Shown here piece by piece: positions 18,331 to 25,914 of a stretch of DNA of 64,000 nt. How positions within the stretch are numbered: the first letter of the stretch is position 1; the number at the start of each line of letters is the position of its first letter. A model generated the notes under the pieces. It was not told where the DNA came from and did no database searches. It saw only the letters and a program-made list of their open reading frames with translations. Source of the DNA: Algibacter marinivivus (lineage in GTDB: Bacteria > Bacteroidota > Bacteroidia > Flavobacteriales > Flavobacteriaceae); assembly GCF_003143755.1 (NCBI RefSeq), contig NZ_QFRI01000001.1, positions 62,001 through 126,000 of the forward strand, written 5' to 3'. The position numbers were made by a program, and so were the translations under genes.

Positions 18331-18714
18331 TTTCTCTAATATAGATTGAATGTTTGGCTTAAAATAGTTTGGCCCTTTTAAAACTTTACCATCTTCTCTG
18401 TATATAGGTTGACCGTCTTCTCCAAGTTTACTCATGTTGCTTCGTTGTATTTCTTCAAACACTTCTTCAATTTTATGTTGCATACCATGTTCAATTATAG
18501 TACCACATAAAATGTAAAGCATATCTCCTAAAGCATCTGCAACCTCAACTAAATCATTATTATTTGCTGCTTCAAAATATTCTTCATTTTCCTCTTTCAT
18601 TAAATTAAAACGCAATGTGTTCTTATCTTCTCCAAGATTTGCTTTAGGCGTTTCTCTATGTCCTATTTTAAAAGCGGTGTGAAATGCTTTTACTGCTTCA
18701 ATTTTATTTTTCAT
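18328..18714 (-). CDS. MazG-like nucleotide pyrophosphohydrolase
   Basis: The 128-residue all-alpha protein has the MazG/HisE-type metal site: LMKEENEEYFEAANNNDLVEVADALGDMLYILCGT supplies the ExxE...ExxD acidic ligands. The C-terminal part RSNMSKLGEDGQPIYREDGKVLKGPNYFKP is typical of phosphoribosyl-ATP-pyrophosphohydrolase-like house-cleaning enzymes in Bacteroidota. The substrate is likely a non-canonical or excess NTP, by family analogy only. It shares a bidirectional terminator with ilvE. Confidence 0.82.
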   Translation of the reverse strand: MKNKIEAVKAFHTAFKIGHRETPKANLGEDKNTLRFNLMKEENEEYFEAANNNDLVEVADALGDMLYILCGTIIEHGMQHKIEEVFEEIQRSNMSKLGEDGQPIYREDGKVLKGPNYFKPNIQSILEK

Positions 18715-18785
18715 TTAGTATATAATTTTTTCATTTCCTTGAAGTAGGAAACCTCTTTTCATTAAATTTGCATAAAAGTAACTAT

Positions 18786-18971
18786 ATGTTTAGTAAAGGT
18801 CAAATCATTTTCGGAATTATATTCTTCATCGTTTTTGCTATAATAATTACCTTTACTTATAGAAAAGATTTAAAACTACACAAACGCTTTTATGCTGGTA
18901 GTGTATGGATACTTATAGCTTTTATTTCCTTTATATTATTTATTGCTGCTATTAAGTTTTTCTTTAAATAG
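18786..18971 (+). CDS. Small two-helix membrane protein
   Basis: The product is 61 residues long from the ATG at 18786 (MFSKGQIIFGIIFFIVFAII). Two hydrophobic helices, about residues 7-24 and 40-58, flank a basic loop (TYRKDLKLHKRF). An in-frame TTG 18 bp upstream is a less likely start. I believe similar small proteins occur in other Flavobacteriaceae, but no function is known to me. It is divergent from the MazG-like gene. Confidence 0.65.
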   Translation: MFSKGQIIFGIIFFIVFAIIITFTYRKDLKLHKRFYAGSVWILIAFISFILFIAAIKFFFK

Positions 18972-19097
18972 AAAACTAATTTTAAAACATTCGACTGTTA
19001 TATTCTTTAACGTGTAAAAACCTTATTTCGGTTTTATTTGCTTTTTATCTAGGTTTTAGTTTTTAGAAAATTGATTTTTCTAAATTAATAGATGAAT

Positions 19098-19115
19098 ATA
19101 CCTAGTAATGGGTAT
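19098..19115. promoter_or_regulatory. Regulon palindrome, site 1
   Basis: ATACCTAGTAATGGGTAT is an imperfect palindrome centred at 19106.5. The -7-like box CATCTTTG starts at 19138, 31.5 bp from the centre, and the ATG of the protease operon is 68.5 bp away. It differs from site 2 at a single base. Proposed activator-binding site. Confidence 0.7.
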
Positions 19116-19174
19116 TTTTTTGATGTTATAAACCAACCATCTTTGTATTATTAATTAACTAATCCAACTTAATT

Positions 19175-19525
19175 ATGAGTAAAACTGTATCTCCAATAAC
19201 GATGTTTATAGTAGCAGCTATATCGTTAGCAGTATCTGCAATCGTTTTAAATAATATAACTAAAGCCATAGTTTCTAATCCAAAAATTGGTAAAGAAGAT
19301 TATGAGTTTGTCTTTTGGTTTTTTAGAGTTGTTACAGCTTTAGCGGCAAGTGCCATAAGTATATCTATACCTGGAATGCTTAAAGTAGAGTATAATAATG
19401 GAACTTTTCAAACCAGGGCAGCTGGACAGCCTCCGCAGACGTTAACAGACAAAGCACCAAAAGTAATTGCTGGTGGAGCAATGGCGGTTTTTGTTTTGGT
19501 TTATTTGTTTAGTCCTTTAAGTTAA
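19175..19525 (+). CDS. Small integral membrane protein, first gene of protease-kinase operon
   Basis: The 116-residue protein has three predicted membrane segments: about residues 8-28 (TMFIVAAISLAVSAIVLNNI-like), 48-66 (a helix rich in F, V and A) and 97-114 (GGAMAVFVLVYLFSPLS). A soluble loop, EYNNGTFQTRAAGQPPQTLT, lies between the last two. I do not recognise the family. It starts the operon driven by palindrome site 1 and is 7 bp upstream of the protease gene. A membrane anchor or sensor partner for the protease is a guess from context only. Confidence 0.7.
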   Translation: MSKTVSPITMFIVAAISLAVSAIVLNNITKAIVSNPKIGKEDYEFVFWFFRVVTALAASAISISIPGMLKVEYNNGTFQTRAAGQPPQTLTDKAPKVIAGGAMAVFVLVYLFSPLS

Positions 19526-19532
19526 TTTAATT

Positions 19533-20513
19533 ATGACTGAGAAAGAAGCAAATGAAAAACTAAATTCGAAAGAAAAGGAAACAGAATACTTTAATTTATC
19601 TGCATTGCATGAAACCCAATACGCAGCTGTAATTAAAAAGTCTAATGATTTCTCTATAATTGATGATTACGCTATTGAAATTGGTCTTTCTAATTTCACT
19701 TATGAATATGATTCACTAAAAGGGCTTTTCGGTTACTTCTCAAAGAAAGAAGGCATGAGTTTAGAAACTCAAAAAGATTTTCAAAATGGTGACATTTTTC
19801 CTGTCAAATCTAATCCAATAAGTCTTCATTCTAATTCTAGTTATTACCAAAAATTAGAAAAACTAACAGGGGGTTGTAGTATTAGCTATGAAAATGGAGA
19901 TATCTATAGCGGGACAGCTGGAGCGTTTTTTAAATTATCTGATTCTCAAAATATATACATGATATCTAATAGACATGTAATTGTTGATAATGATTATGGA
20001 TTAGAAACCAAGATAATACATCCAAGTAAAACAGATGCAGAGAAAAAAGAGGATATAAGTCTCATAGGTAAAGTTTTTTGGACAAGTAAAGAAAAAGACG
20101 ATTTATTAGATGCAGCAATTGCTATTATATATGATGAAAAAACTACTGTAGATATAGGTAAATATTCTATATCAAATCAATTAAATTTTAATTCAATAGC
20201 TGCACCAAAAATTGGCCAAAATATTAAAAAAATTGGTAAAACATCTGGAGTAACTTTTGGAGAAATTAAATCCATAAATTGTACTGTAAACATTACTGAA
20301 AACATAAAAAAACCTAAAATATATAGGAAACAAATATTAACAACATGTATATCTAAGCCTGGAGATTCAGGTTCAGTATTACTGAATAATAATAATGAAG
20401 TTGTTGGTTTACTATTTGGAGGAAATAAACTTACAGCAAGTTTTTCTAACAACATAATGAATATTTTTAATCCGATACACCCTGAAATAAATAATTTCTC
20501 AAAATTTGTTTAA
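19533..20513 (+). CDS. Cytoplasmic trypsin-like serine protease
   Basis: The 326-residue protein has no signal peptide. Residues 1-110 have no recognisable fold. A chymotrypsin-like domain follows with a full catalytic triad: H148 in IYMISNRHVIVDN, D193 in DDLLDAAIAIIYD, and S279 in ISKPGDSGSVLLNNNNEVVGLLFGG. The spacing and the GDSGSV context match trypsin-like peptidases. Such proteases without export signals are often parts of regulatory or conflict systems, but no effector is evident here. It is second in a five-gene operon with a TPR kinase and a response regulator, so it may process a signalling component. Confidence 0.8.
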   Translation: MTEKEANEKLNSKEKETEYFNLSALHETQYAAVIKKSNDFSIIDDYAIEIGLSNFTYEYDSLKGLFGYFSKKEGMSLETQKDFQNGDIFPVKSNPISLHSNSSYYQKLEKLTGGCSISYENGDIYSGTAGAFFKLSDSQNIYMISNRHVIVDNDYGLETKIIHPSKTDAEKKEDISLIGKVFWTSKEKDDLLDAAIAIIYDEKTTVDIGKYSISNQLNFNSIAAPKIGQNIKKIGKTSGVTFGEIKSINCTVNITENIKKPKIYRKQILTTCISKPGDSGSVLLNNNNEVVGLLFGGNKLTASFSNNIMNIFNPIHPEINNFSKFV

Positions 20514-20529
20514 CTTAAATACATCAAAA

Positions 20530-20925
20530 ATGACTGGAATAAATGTAACACCTCACGATCTCGCAACAACACACACACTAATAAAAGATGGAACAATAAG
20601 TATAAAAGGAAAATTTACTAAGTGGAAAAACAAACATTTTATTGATGAAATAACAATAACCGATTTTTCTGAAAGTAAAAAAATTGAACTTGTAAATTAT
20701 TGTAAAAAGACAGATGCAATTGAAATCCATTATTTTAAATCTGCACCTAATAATTCCTTTAAACAAATTAGTTTTCCTTTAAAAAACTGTAAACTTGATT
20801 GTGTTCGAATATTAGTTTTGGCTTACGATGAAAATGAAACTATAACTGAGTGCATCTCTGAAAACACAACAGGAATGGGGCAACCAGACACTTCTAAAGG
20901 AAACATTATTGTAGGCAACCCATAA
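20530..20925 (+). CDS. Unknown 131-residue protein in the protease-kinase operon
   Basis: The start at ATG 20530 (MTGINVTPHDLATTHTL) is chosen over a TTG at 20506 that would overlap the protease gene. The chain has a mixed alpha/beta character with KGKFTKWKNKHFIDEITITD and PLKNCKLDCVRILVLAYDE, and a glycine-rich tail TTGMGQPDTSKGNIIVGNP. There is no signal peptide and no membrane segment. I do not recognise a family. The kinase gene starts directly at the base after its stop codon, which implies tight co-expression. It could be a substrate or partner of the protease. Confidence 0.7.
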   Translation: MTGINVTPHDLATTHTLIKDGTISIKGKFTKWKNKHFIDEITITDFSESKKIELVNYCKKTDAIEIHYFKSAPNNSFKQISFPLKNCKLDCVRILVLAYDENETITECISENTTGMGQPDTSKGNIIVGNP

Positions 20926-22692
20926 ATGATAGATTACATAAAAAAAAGCTTTTTAATTCCAGTAATAATATCTATTACTGGTTTTTGCTTTGGTCAAAAA
21001 GTAGATTTTTCACAAGTTTTAGAATCTTATAATTCAAATAAAAAAACTAAAATCCTTTTAGAACTGAAAAAAATAGATACAATCAATATAACAAAATATG
21101 ATAAAGCTGCTTGGTTATACTATTACGCTGATTACAATTCGGTTATTGACAACCATCATATTGCTTATGAGAATATAGTTATATCAAAAAAAATATTTGA
21201 AGTATTAAACAAAGAAAAAGATATTTTAGATTGTAACCTACTCATATTAAAAATATTAAGTAATCAAAATGAGTTAGATTCAAGAAAAAAAGAAATTATT
21301 GATGAAATCGAATTTTATTCAAAAAAAAATAAAGACACAACTGCGCTTATAGCAGCATACCATCATATTGCTACTGGTTTTCTAAACACAAATAATGGAG
21401 AGAAAGCAATAGAGTATTTCATTAAAATAAATACTATCTATAAAAAGCAAGGAAATAAACTAAAAGAAGCCCACAATAACATGAACATTGGTACAGTTTA
21501 TTCATCAGTATACCAAAACCCAGATTCATCGTTATACTTCACAAAAAAAGCCACACCTATTTTAAAAAAGTTTAATGACTATAAAAATTTAGCTTACAAT
21601 TATAACAATCAAGCTCTACAATATAAATTACTTGGTAAATATAAAAACGCTATTAAACTATACCTCAAGGCAGATTCGATTCAGTTAAATGAAAACAAAT
21701 CAAAAACTAAAGTTATTTTTTACAAAAATCTGGCTGATGCTTACTTATTAAATAAGGATTATAAAGAAGCGTCTTTATATCTAGATAAACTAAATAAATT
21801 AAAAGATAGTATTAACGATACTCAACAAAACATAGCTATATCAGAAATAAAAGAACAATACGACAACGAAAAACTAAGAGCAGATAACCTTGAAATAGAA
21901 TCTAAAAGAAAGCAAAGTAAAAACTTATTAATGGGTGCGTTAGCTTTTATTCTATTTGGAGGAATAACTGCTTTCTTAATTCAAAAAAACACTAGAAAAA
22001 AACAAAAACTAGCTGAACAAGAAAAAGCTTTGGAAACCCAAAAACTCGCAACCGTTTTAAAAGAACAAGAATTAGTGAGTATTGACGCCATGATTGAAGG
22101 GCAAGAGAAAGAGCGCCAACGCATTGCAAATGATTTGCATGATGATTTGGGAGGGCTTATGGCTACTGTAAAACTTCATTTTAATGTGTTAAAAGACAAA
22201 CAAACACCAGAATTATTTGATAAAACCACCAACCTTCTTGATGAGGCTTATAATAAAATACGTGGTATAGCACATGCTAAAAACTCTGGAGTTATTGCTA
22301 AACAAGGCTTACTAAAAGCTGTACAAAATATGGCTGATAAAATATCTGTTTCAAATAAAATTACTGTTGAGGTAATTGATTATGGTTTAGAAAACAGATT
22401 AGAAAACAGCTTAGAATTAACCATTTTTAGAATTATTCAAGAATTGATAACTAACGTTATAAAACATGCTGATGCAAGTGAAGCAACTATCCACCTAACA
22501 AATCATGATGACACATTAAATATTATGATAGAAGATAATGGCAAAGGTTTTAAAACAAATCAAATTACTACCAAAAGTAAAGGTATGGGCATTAGCAGTA
22601 TTGATAAAAGAATAGAACATTTAAATGGAAAAATGACCATAGAATCTGAACACAATAAAGGGACAACTATAATAATTGACTTACCAATATGA
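20926..22692 (+). CDS. TPR-containing membrane histidine kinase (HisKA_3 type)
   Basis: The 588-residue kinase has a signal sequence or first helix (residues 5-22), an extracytoplasmic region of about 300 residues with TPR repeats (AYHHIATGFLNTNNGEKAIEYF, NNQALQYKLLGKYKNAIKLY, KNLADAYLLNKDYKEASLYL), one membrane helix (about 333-352) and a coiled coil. The HisKA_3 box GQEKERQRIANDLHDDLGG carries phosphorylated H405. The HATPase domain shows a N-box (LITNVIKHADA) and DNGKGF. This NarL-type kinase should phosphorylate the regulator encoded next; stop and start overlap as ATGA. The signal sensed is unknown. Confidence 0.92.
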   Translation: MIDYIKKSFLIPVIISITGFCFGQKVDFSQVLESYNSNKKTKILLELKKIDTINITKYDKAAWLYYYADYNSVIDNHHIAYENIVISKKIFEVLNKEKDILDCNLLILKILSNQNELDSRKKEIIDEIEFYSKKNKDTTALIAAYHHIATGFLNTNNGEKAIEYFIKINTIYKKQGNKLKEAHNNMNIGTVYSSVYQNPDSSLYFTKKATPILKKFNDYKNLAYNYNNQALQYKLLGKYKNAIKLYLKADSIQLNENKSKTKVIFYKNLADAYLLNKDYKEASLYLDKLNKLKDSINDTQQNIAISEIKEQYDNEKLRADNLEIESKRKQSKNLLMGALAFILFGGITAFLIQKNTRKKQKLAEQEKALETQKLATVLKEQELVSIDAMIEGQEKERQRIANDLHDDLGGLMATVKLHFNVLKDKQTPELFDKTTNLLDEAYNKIRGIAHAKNSGVIAKQGLLKAVQNMADKISVSNKITVEVIDYGLENRLENSLELTIFRIIQELITNVIKHADASEATIHLTNHDDTLNIMIEDNGKGFKTNQITTKSKGMGISSIDKRIEHLNGKMTIESEHNKGTTIIIDLPI

Positions 22693-23312
22693 TACGATTA
22701 GCCATAGCCGAAGATCATCAGTCACTAATTGATGGAATTAAACTTTTATTAGAATATGAAGATAATATTTCTATTATTGGAACTGCAAATGATGGAAAAG
22801 AGCTTCTGGAAATTGTAGACAAAAAGCAACCCAATGTTGTACTAACAGATATACGAATGCCAAAAATGGATGGTATTCAAGCTACTAAACAAATCAAAAA
22901 AAAATATCCAAAAATTAATATTCTAGCGTTTACCATGTTTGAGCAAGTTGAAGCTATTGAACAAATGATTGACGCTGGCGCTTCCGGATATATTTTAAAG
23001 AACTCATCACTTAAAGAGGTACACAAAGCGATATTAACTGTTGCTAAAGGTGAAACATACTTTGATGCCAATATAAATACAAACGTGTTAAACTCGAAAT
23101 CTAAAAATAAAACTAAAGGCATTTTAACAAAAAGACAAATAGAAATTTTAGAACTCATTGGCCAAGGAAAAACATCAAGAGAAATTGCCGATTTGTTATT
23201 TATAGGAATCCATACAGTTGATACACACCGAAAAAACATGGTACGCATCCTAGGATTAAAAGGTAAAGGGGAATTAATGCGGTATGCTTTGGAGAAGAAG
23301 TATAAGTTTTAA
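22689..23312 (+). CDS. NarL/LuxR-type response regulator
   Basis: The 207-residue regulator has a receiver domain (D54 in VVLTDIRMPKMDG, lysine in GYILKNSS) and a LuxR-type HTH (about residues 142-205) with LTKRQIEILELIGQGKTSREIADLLFIG and recognition helix HTVDTHRKNMVRILG. It overlaps the kinase gene by 4 bp and is the presumed cognate regulator. Its recognition helix is much like that of the stand-alone regulator at 30.6 kb. I infer that it binds the 18-bp palindromes found in front of this operon and five further transcription units. Confidence 0.93.
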   Translation: MIRLAIAEDHQSLIDGIKLLLEYEDNISIIGTANDGKELLEIVDKKQPNVVLTDIRMPKMDGIQATKQIKKKYPKINILAFTMFEQVEAIEQMIDAGASGYILKNSSLKEVHKAILTVAKGETYFDANINTNVLNSKSKNKTKGILTKRQIEILELIGQGKTSREIADLLFIGIHTVDTHRKNMVRILGLKGKGELMRYALEKKYKF

Positions 23313-23315
23313 AAT

Positions 23316-23333
23316 TTACCTAGTAATGGGTAT
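23316..23333. promoter_or_regulatory. Regulon palindrome, site 2
   Basis: TTACCTAGTAATGGGTAT, centred at 23324.5. The -7-like box GAATTTTG begins 31.5 bp downstream at 23356, and the ATG at 23393 is 68.5 bp away, the same distance as at site 1. The site starts 4 bp after the stop codon of the response regulator gene. Confidence 0.7.
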
Positions 23334-23392
23334 TAAATAACTTGTAATTTTAAACGAATTTTGAAACACTAATCAATAAAATATATTTCATT

Positions 23393-24106
23393 ATGAAAAA
23401 AATTATCTTTTCAATTATAATAATTACATCATTCTATTCATTTTCTCAACAAAAAACTTTTCTAAAATTTGAAGATGCTGAGTCTAAAGTGTCTCTTTAT
23501 AGTCAAGAGACTCAAAGTAACCAACAAAGTACCTTAACTGAGGCTGAAGATGAATATGGAAGTATCAGTGAAAATATATCATTCGGTTTAAGTTTAGGGT
23601 TTAATAATGCTCTTGAAAGTTTAAAATTAGCACAAATTTCACCTATAGATAATACTGTTATAATAACTGATGCACAAAAAACAAATTTTGTATTATCTAC
23701 AGCTATTTCTGTACCTATATCTTTTCAAAAAAAGAAAGCATATAGGTACTTAGATAATAACGGTAAGCAAATGGGACAAGTACATAGAATCTCAGAATGG
23801 AGCATAATTGGTGTTGTAAATTTAGTAACACTAAAAGGTGCTGAGTCTGGTAGTACTTTTAATCAAAAACTAAGTGGAGGATTAGGTTTATCATATAGCT
23901 TTAGCTCAGACTTTGCAATTGGTTTAAGTTATGAATTGATTTCATATCGAAAGCCTAAAGACTTTTTAATTAATCAAGAAGGTCAAGAAATTCAAGTAAA
24001 TGGTGAAGCATTAAAATCTATTGAAATATCTAATGACGCCTATTATTTTGATAGATATGCAGGTACTTTAGCACTTAAAATTATATACAAATTAACTAAA
24101 TCTTAA
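23393..24106 (+). CDS. Outer-membrane beta-barrel-like protein of the regulon
   Basis: The 237-residue protein has a signal peptide (IIFSIIIITSFYSFSQ) and strand-rich sequence (FGLSLGFNNALESL, GGLGLSYSFSSDFAIGLSYELISY, GTLALKIIYKLTKS). The aromatic, alternating C-terminus suggests a small outer-membrane barrel. I cannot assign a family. It follows the two-component genes but has its own palindrome and promoter, so it is a separate unit of the proposed regulon. A second palindrome follows its stop codon, serving the next gene. Confidence 0.7.
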   Translation: MKKIIFSIIIITSFYSFSQQKTFLKFEDAESKVSLYSQETQSNQQSTLTEAEDEYGSISENISFGLSLGFNNALESLKLAQISPIDNTVIITDAQKTNFVLSTAISVPISFQKKKAYRYLDNNGKQMGQVHRISEWSIIGVVNLVTLKGAESGSTFNQKLSGGLGLSYSFSSDFAIGLSYELISYRKPKDFLINQEGQEIQVNGEALKSIEISNDAYYFDRYAGTLALKIIYKLTKS

Positions 24107-24132
24107 AATTGGAGTTATTATATAAAATTGCT

Positions 24133-24160
24133 AAAAAATCCCCAGTACTGGGGATTTTTT
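24133..24160. promoter_or_regulatory. Regulon palindrome, site 3 (28-bp perfect)
   Basis: The core ATCCCCAGTACTGGGGAT (24138-24155) is perfectly symmetric, and symmetry extends into A6 and T6 flanks for 28 bp in all. The centre is 24146.5. The consensus -7 box TAAGTTTG starts at 24178, 31.5 bp downstream. The site could also fold into a terminator for the gene upstream. Confidence 0.75.
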
Positions 24161-24177
24161 AGCTTCAAGATGTTTCA

Positions 24178-24185
24178 TAAGTTTG
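24178..24185 (+). promoter_or_regulatory. -7 promoter box of regulon gene at 24221
   Basis: TAAGTTTG matches TAnnTTTG fully. It is followed by GCTATTAATTAATC, a leader sequence repeated almost exactly in front of the gene at 25915 and in variant form at 29201. Confidence 0.6.
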
Positions 24186-24220
24186 ATTAGCTATTAATTA
24201 ATCTTTTAAAAACTCTCATT

Positions 24221-25786
24221 ATGAAACAGCTATTACTTTTTTTCTTATTAATCTATACTTCTTTTTATGCTAATGCTCAAATAATATGGCAAAATACCAT
24301 TGGAGGCAATAGCTTTGATGATGTTGAAGATGTTATTTACACATCAGATGGTGGCTTTCTACTTGTTGGCGTATCAGAATCAGGAATCTCAGGTGATAAA
24401 TCTGAAGCTAATCAAGGTGCTACAGATTATTGGTTGGTAAAAACCAATAATCTAGGAGTTGTACAATGGGATAAAACTTTTGGTGGAAGCGGCAATGATT
24501 ATCCCGTAACTGCAATAGAAGCTTTAAATGGAGATTTCATTATTGTAGGTGAGTCTGACTCTAATGTATCTGGCGATAAATCTGAAAACTCAAAAGGGGG
24601 TTACGATTTTTGGATAGTACGAATAAATAGTTCTGGAACAAAAATTTGGGATAAAACTTTTGGTGGATCTGACGATGAATATGCTATTTCAGTAAAAGAA
24701 ACAGGCACTAACGATTTAATCATTACTGGAGACTCAGCTTCAAATATCTCTGGTGATAAATCTGAAAATTCAAGAGGTTTTACTGATGTATGGACTATAA
24801 AAGTAACTGACACTGGTACTTTTATATGGGATAAAACATTTGGAGGTGATGCTGATGAAGAAGTTATAAATGTACTTCTAACTTCTGATGGTGGTTATCT
24901 TTTAGGAGTTATAGCAGAATCTGGAATTTCTGGAGACAAAACTGTAAACTCAAGTAATAATGAAGATTATTGGATACTTAAAGTAAGTAATACAAATACT
25001 ATCGATTGGCAAAAATCATATGGAGGCACATCCAATTCAGTTAGTATTCTATCATCCCTAATAACTACTTCTGATGGCGGCTATCTTTTAGCTGGAGATT
25101 CAGATTCTAACATAGGAAGTGAAAAAACAGAAAACACAAATGGTGGATCTGATTTATGGTTTATTAAAACTGATAACATAGGTAATATACAATGGCAAAA
25201 TACAATTGGTGGATCTGATGATGAATATGTTCCATATGGTTTTGAAAAACCTGGAGGTGGCTATATTTTTGCAGCTGAAACACTTTCTAATATTTCTGGC
25301 GATAAAACAGAAAATAGTTCAAGTAATGATATTTGGCTAGTAGAACTTGATGCAAACGGAAATATAATAGCTGACAAAACATTTGGTACTAATTCCACTG
25401 AAAATCCTGAGCAAATACTACAAACAAATGATGGTAATTATGTAGTAGTCTCCTCTATTGACGAATTATCAGGCGATAATACTGAAGCTCCAAATGGTGA
25501 TACAGATTATTGGTTATTTAAAGTTAATAAAAGTACATTATCAACTTCAAAATTAAATAATGATTTAGAATTAAACATTTACCCAAATCCGACTATAAAT
25601 CATCTAAACATAGCATCAAAAAATAAGATCAATACTATCGAAATTATTGATTTAACTGGAAAGCTAATCTCAAAAATAAAATCACCCAATAAAGTTATAG
25701 ATATTTCTAAACTTCCAATTGGAGTATATATTATAAAAAGTTATTCAAAAAATGGAGTAACCAATAAAAGAGTAATTAAAATATGA
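24221..25786 (+). CDS. T9SS-secreted repeat protein (propeller-like)
   Basis: The 521-residue protein has a signal peptide (LLLFFLLIYTSFYANAQ). It then has about seven repeats of roughly 58 residues built on W-[DQ]-K-[TS]-[FY]-G-G, a TSDGGYLL-type strand and SNISGDKSEN, ending in [DY]-[YFL]-W-[LIF]-[VI]-K. Such repeats probably form a beta-propeller. The C-terminus (about residues 450-521) is a type A sorting domain: LNIYPNPTINHLNI, IDLTGKLISKI, LPIGVYIIKSYSKNGVTNKRVIKI. It should be secreted by T9SS. Its signal and leader region closely mirror the next gene, suggesting the pair are switched together. Confidence 0.88.
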   Translation: MKQLLLFFLLIYTSFYANAQIIWQNTIGGNSFDDVEDVIYTSDGGFLLVGVSESGISGDKSEANQGATDYWLVKTNNLGVVQWDKTFGGSGNDYPVTAIEALNGDFIIVGESDSNVSGDKSENSKGGYDFWIVRINSSGTKIWDKTFGGSDDEYAISVKETGTNDLIITGDSASNISGDKSENSRGFTDVWTIKVTDTGTFIWDKTFGGDADEEVINVLLTSDGGYLLGVIAESGISGDKTVNSSNNEDYWILKVSNTNTIDWQKSYGGTSNSVSILSSLITTSDGGYLLAGDSDSNIGSEKTENTNGGSDLWFIKTDNIGNIQWQNTIGGSDDEYVPYGFEKPGGGYIFAAETLSNISGDKTENSSSNDIWLVELDANGNIIADKTFGTNSTENPEQILQTNDGNYVVVSSIDELSGDNTEAPNGDTDYWLFKVNKSTLSTSKLNNDLELNIYPNPTINHLNIASKNKINTIEIIDLTGKLISKIKSPNKVIDISKLPIGVYIIKSYSKNGVTNKRVIKI

Positions 25787-25831
25787 CAAAAAAACCATTA
25801 ATCGATAAAATTTTCGTTCAATAACCTAAAA

Positions 25832-25849
25832 ATCCCCAGTATTGGGGAT
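25832..25849. promoter_or_regulatory. Regulon palindrome, site 4
   Basis: ATCCCCAGTATTGGGGAT, centred at 25840.5. The consensus -7 box TAAGTTTG starts at 25872, again 31.5 bp from the centre, and the ATG at 25915 is 74.5 bp away, the same distance as at site 3. Confidence 0.75.
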
Positions 25850-25871
25850 TTCTTTATTTTACTCAGATTCA

Positions 25872-25879
25872 TAAGTTTG
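25872..25879 (+). promoter_or_regulatory. -7 promoter box of regulon gene at 25915
   Basis: TAAGTTTG, full match to TAnnTTTG, followed by the shared leader motif GTAGCTATTAATTAATC. Confidence 0.6.
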
Positions 25880-25914
25880 AGTAGCTATTAATTAATCTTA
25901 AAAAATCTCTCATT

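Noticed and set aside
24133-24160. The CCCC/GGGG palindromes at 24.1, 25.8, 29.1 and 30.5 kb as plain intrinsic terminators
   Set aside because: They can fold as terminators, but sites 1 and 2 lack strong stems and all six keep the same 31.5-bp distance to a promoter box, including site 1, which does not follow a nearby stop codon. A double role remains possible.
24221-25786. Internal repeats of the T9SS gene as a CRISPR-like or mobile repeat array
   Set aside because: The repeats are in frame, about 174 bp apart and degenerate at third positions, as expected for protein repeats.
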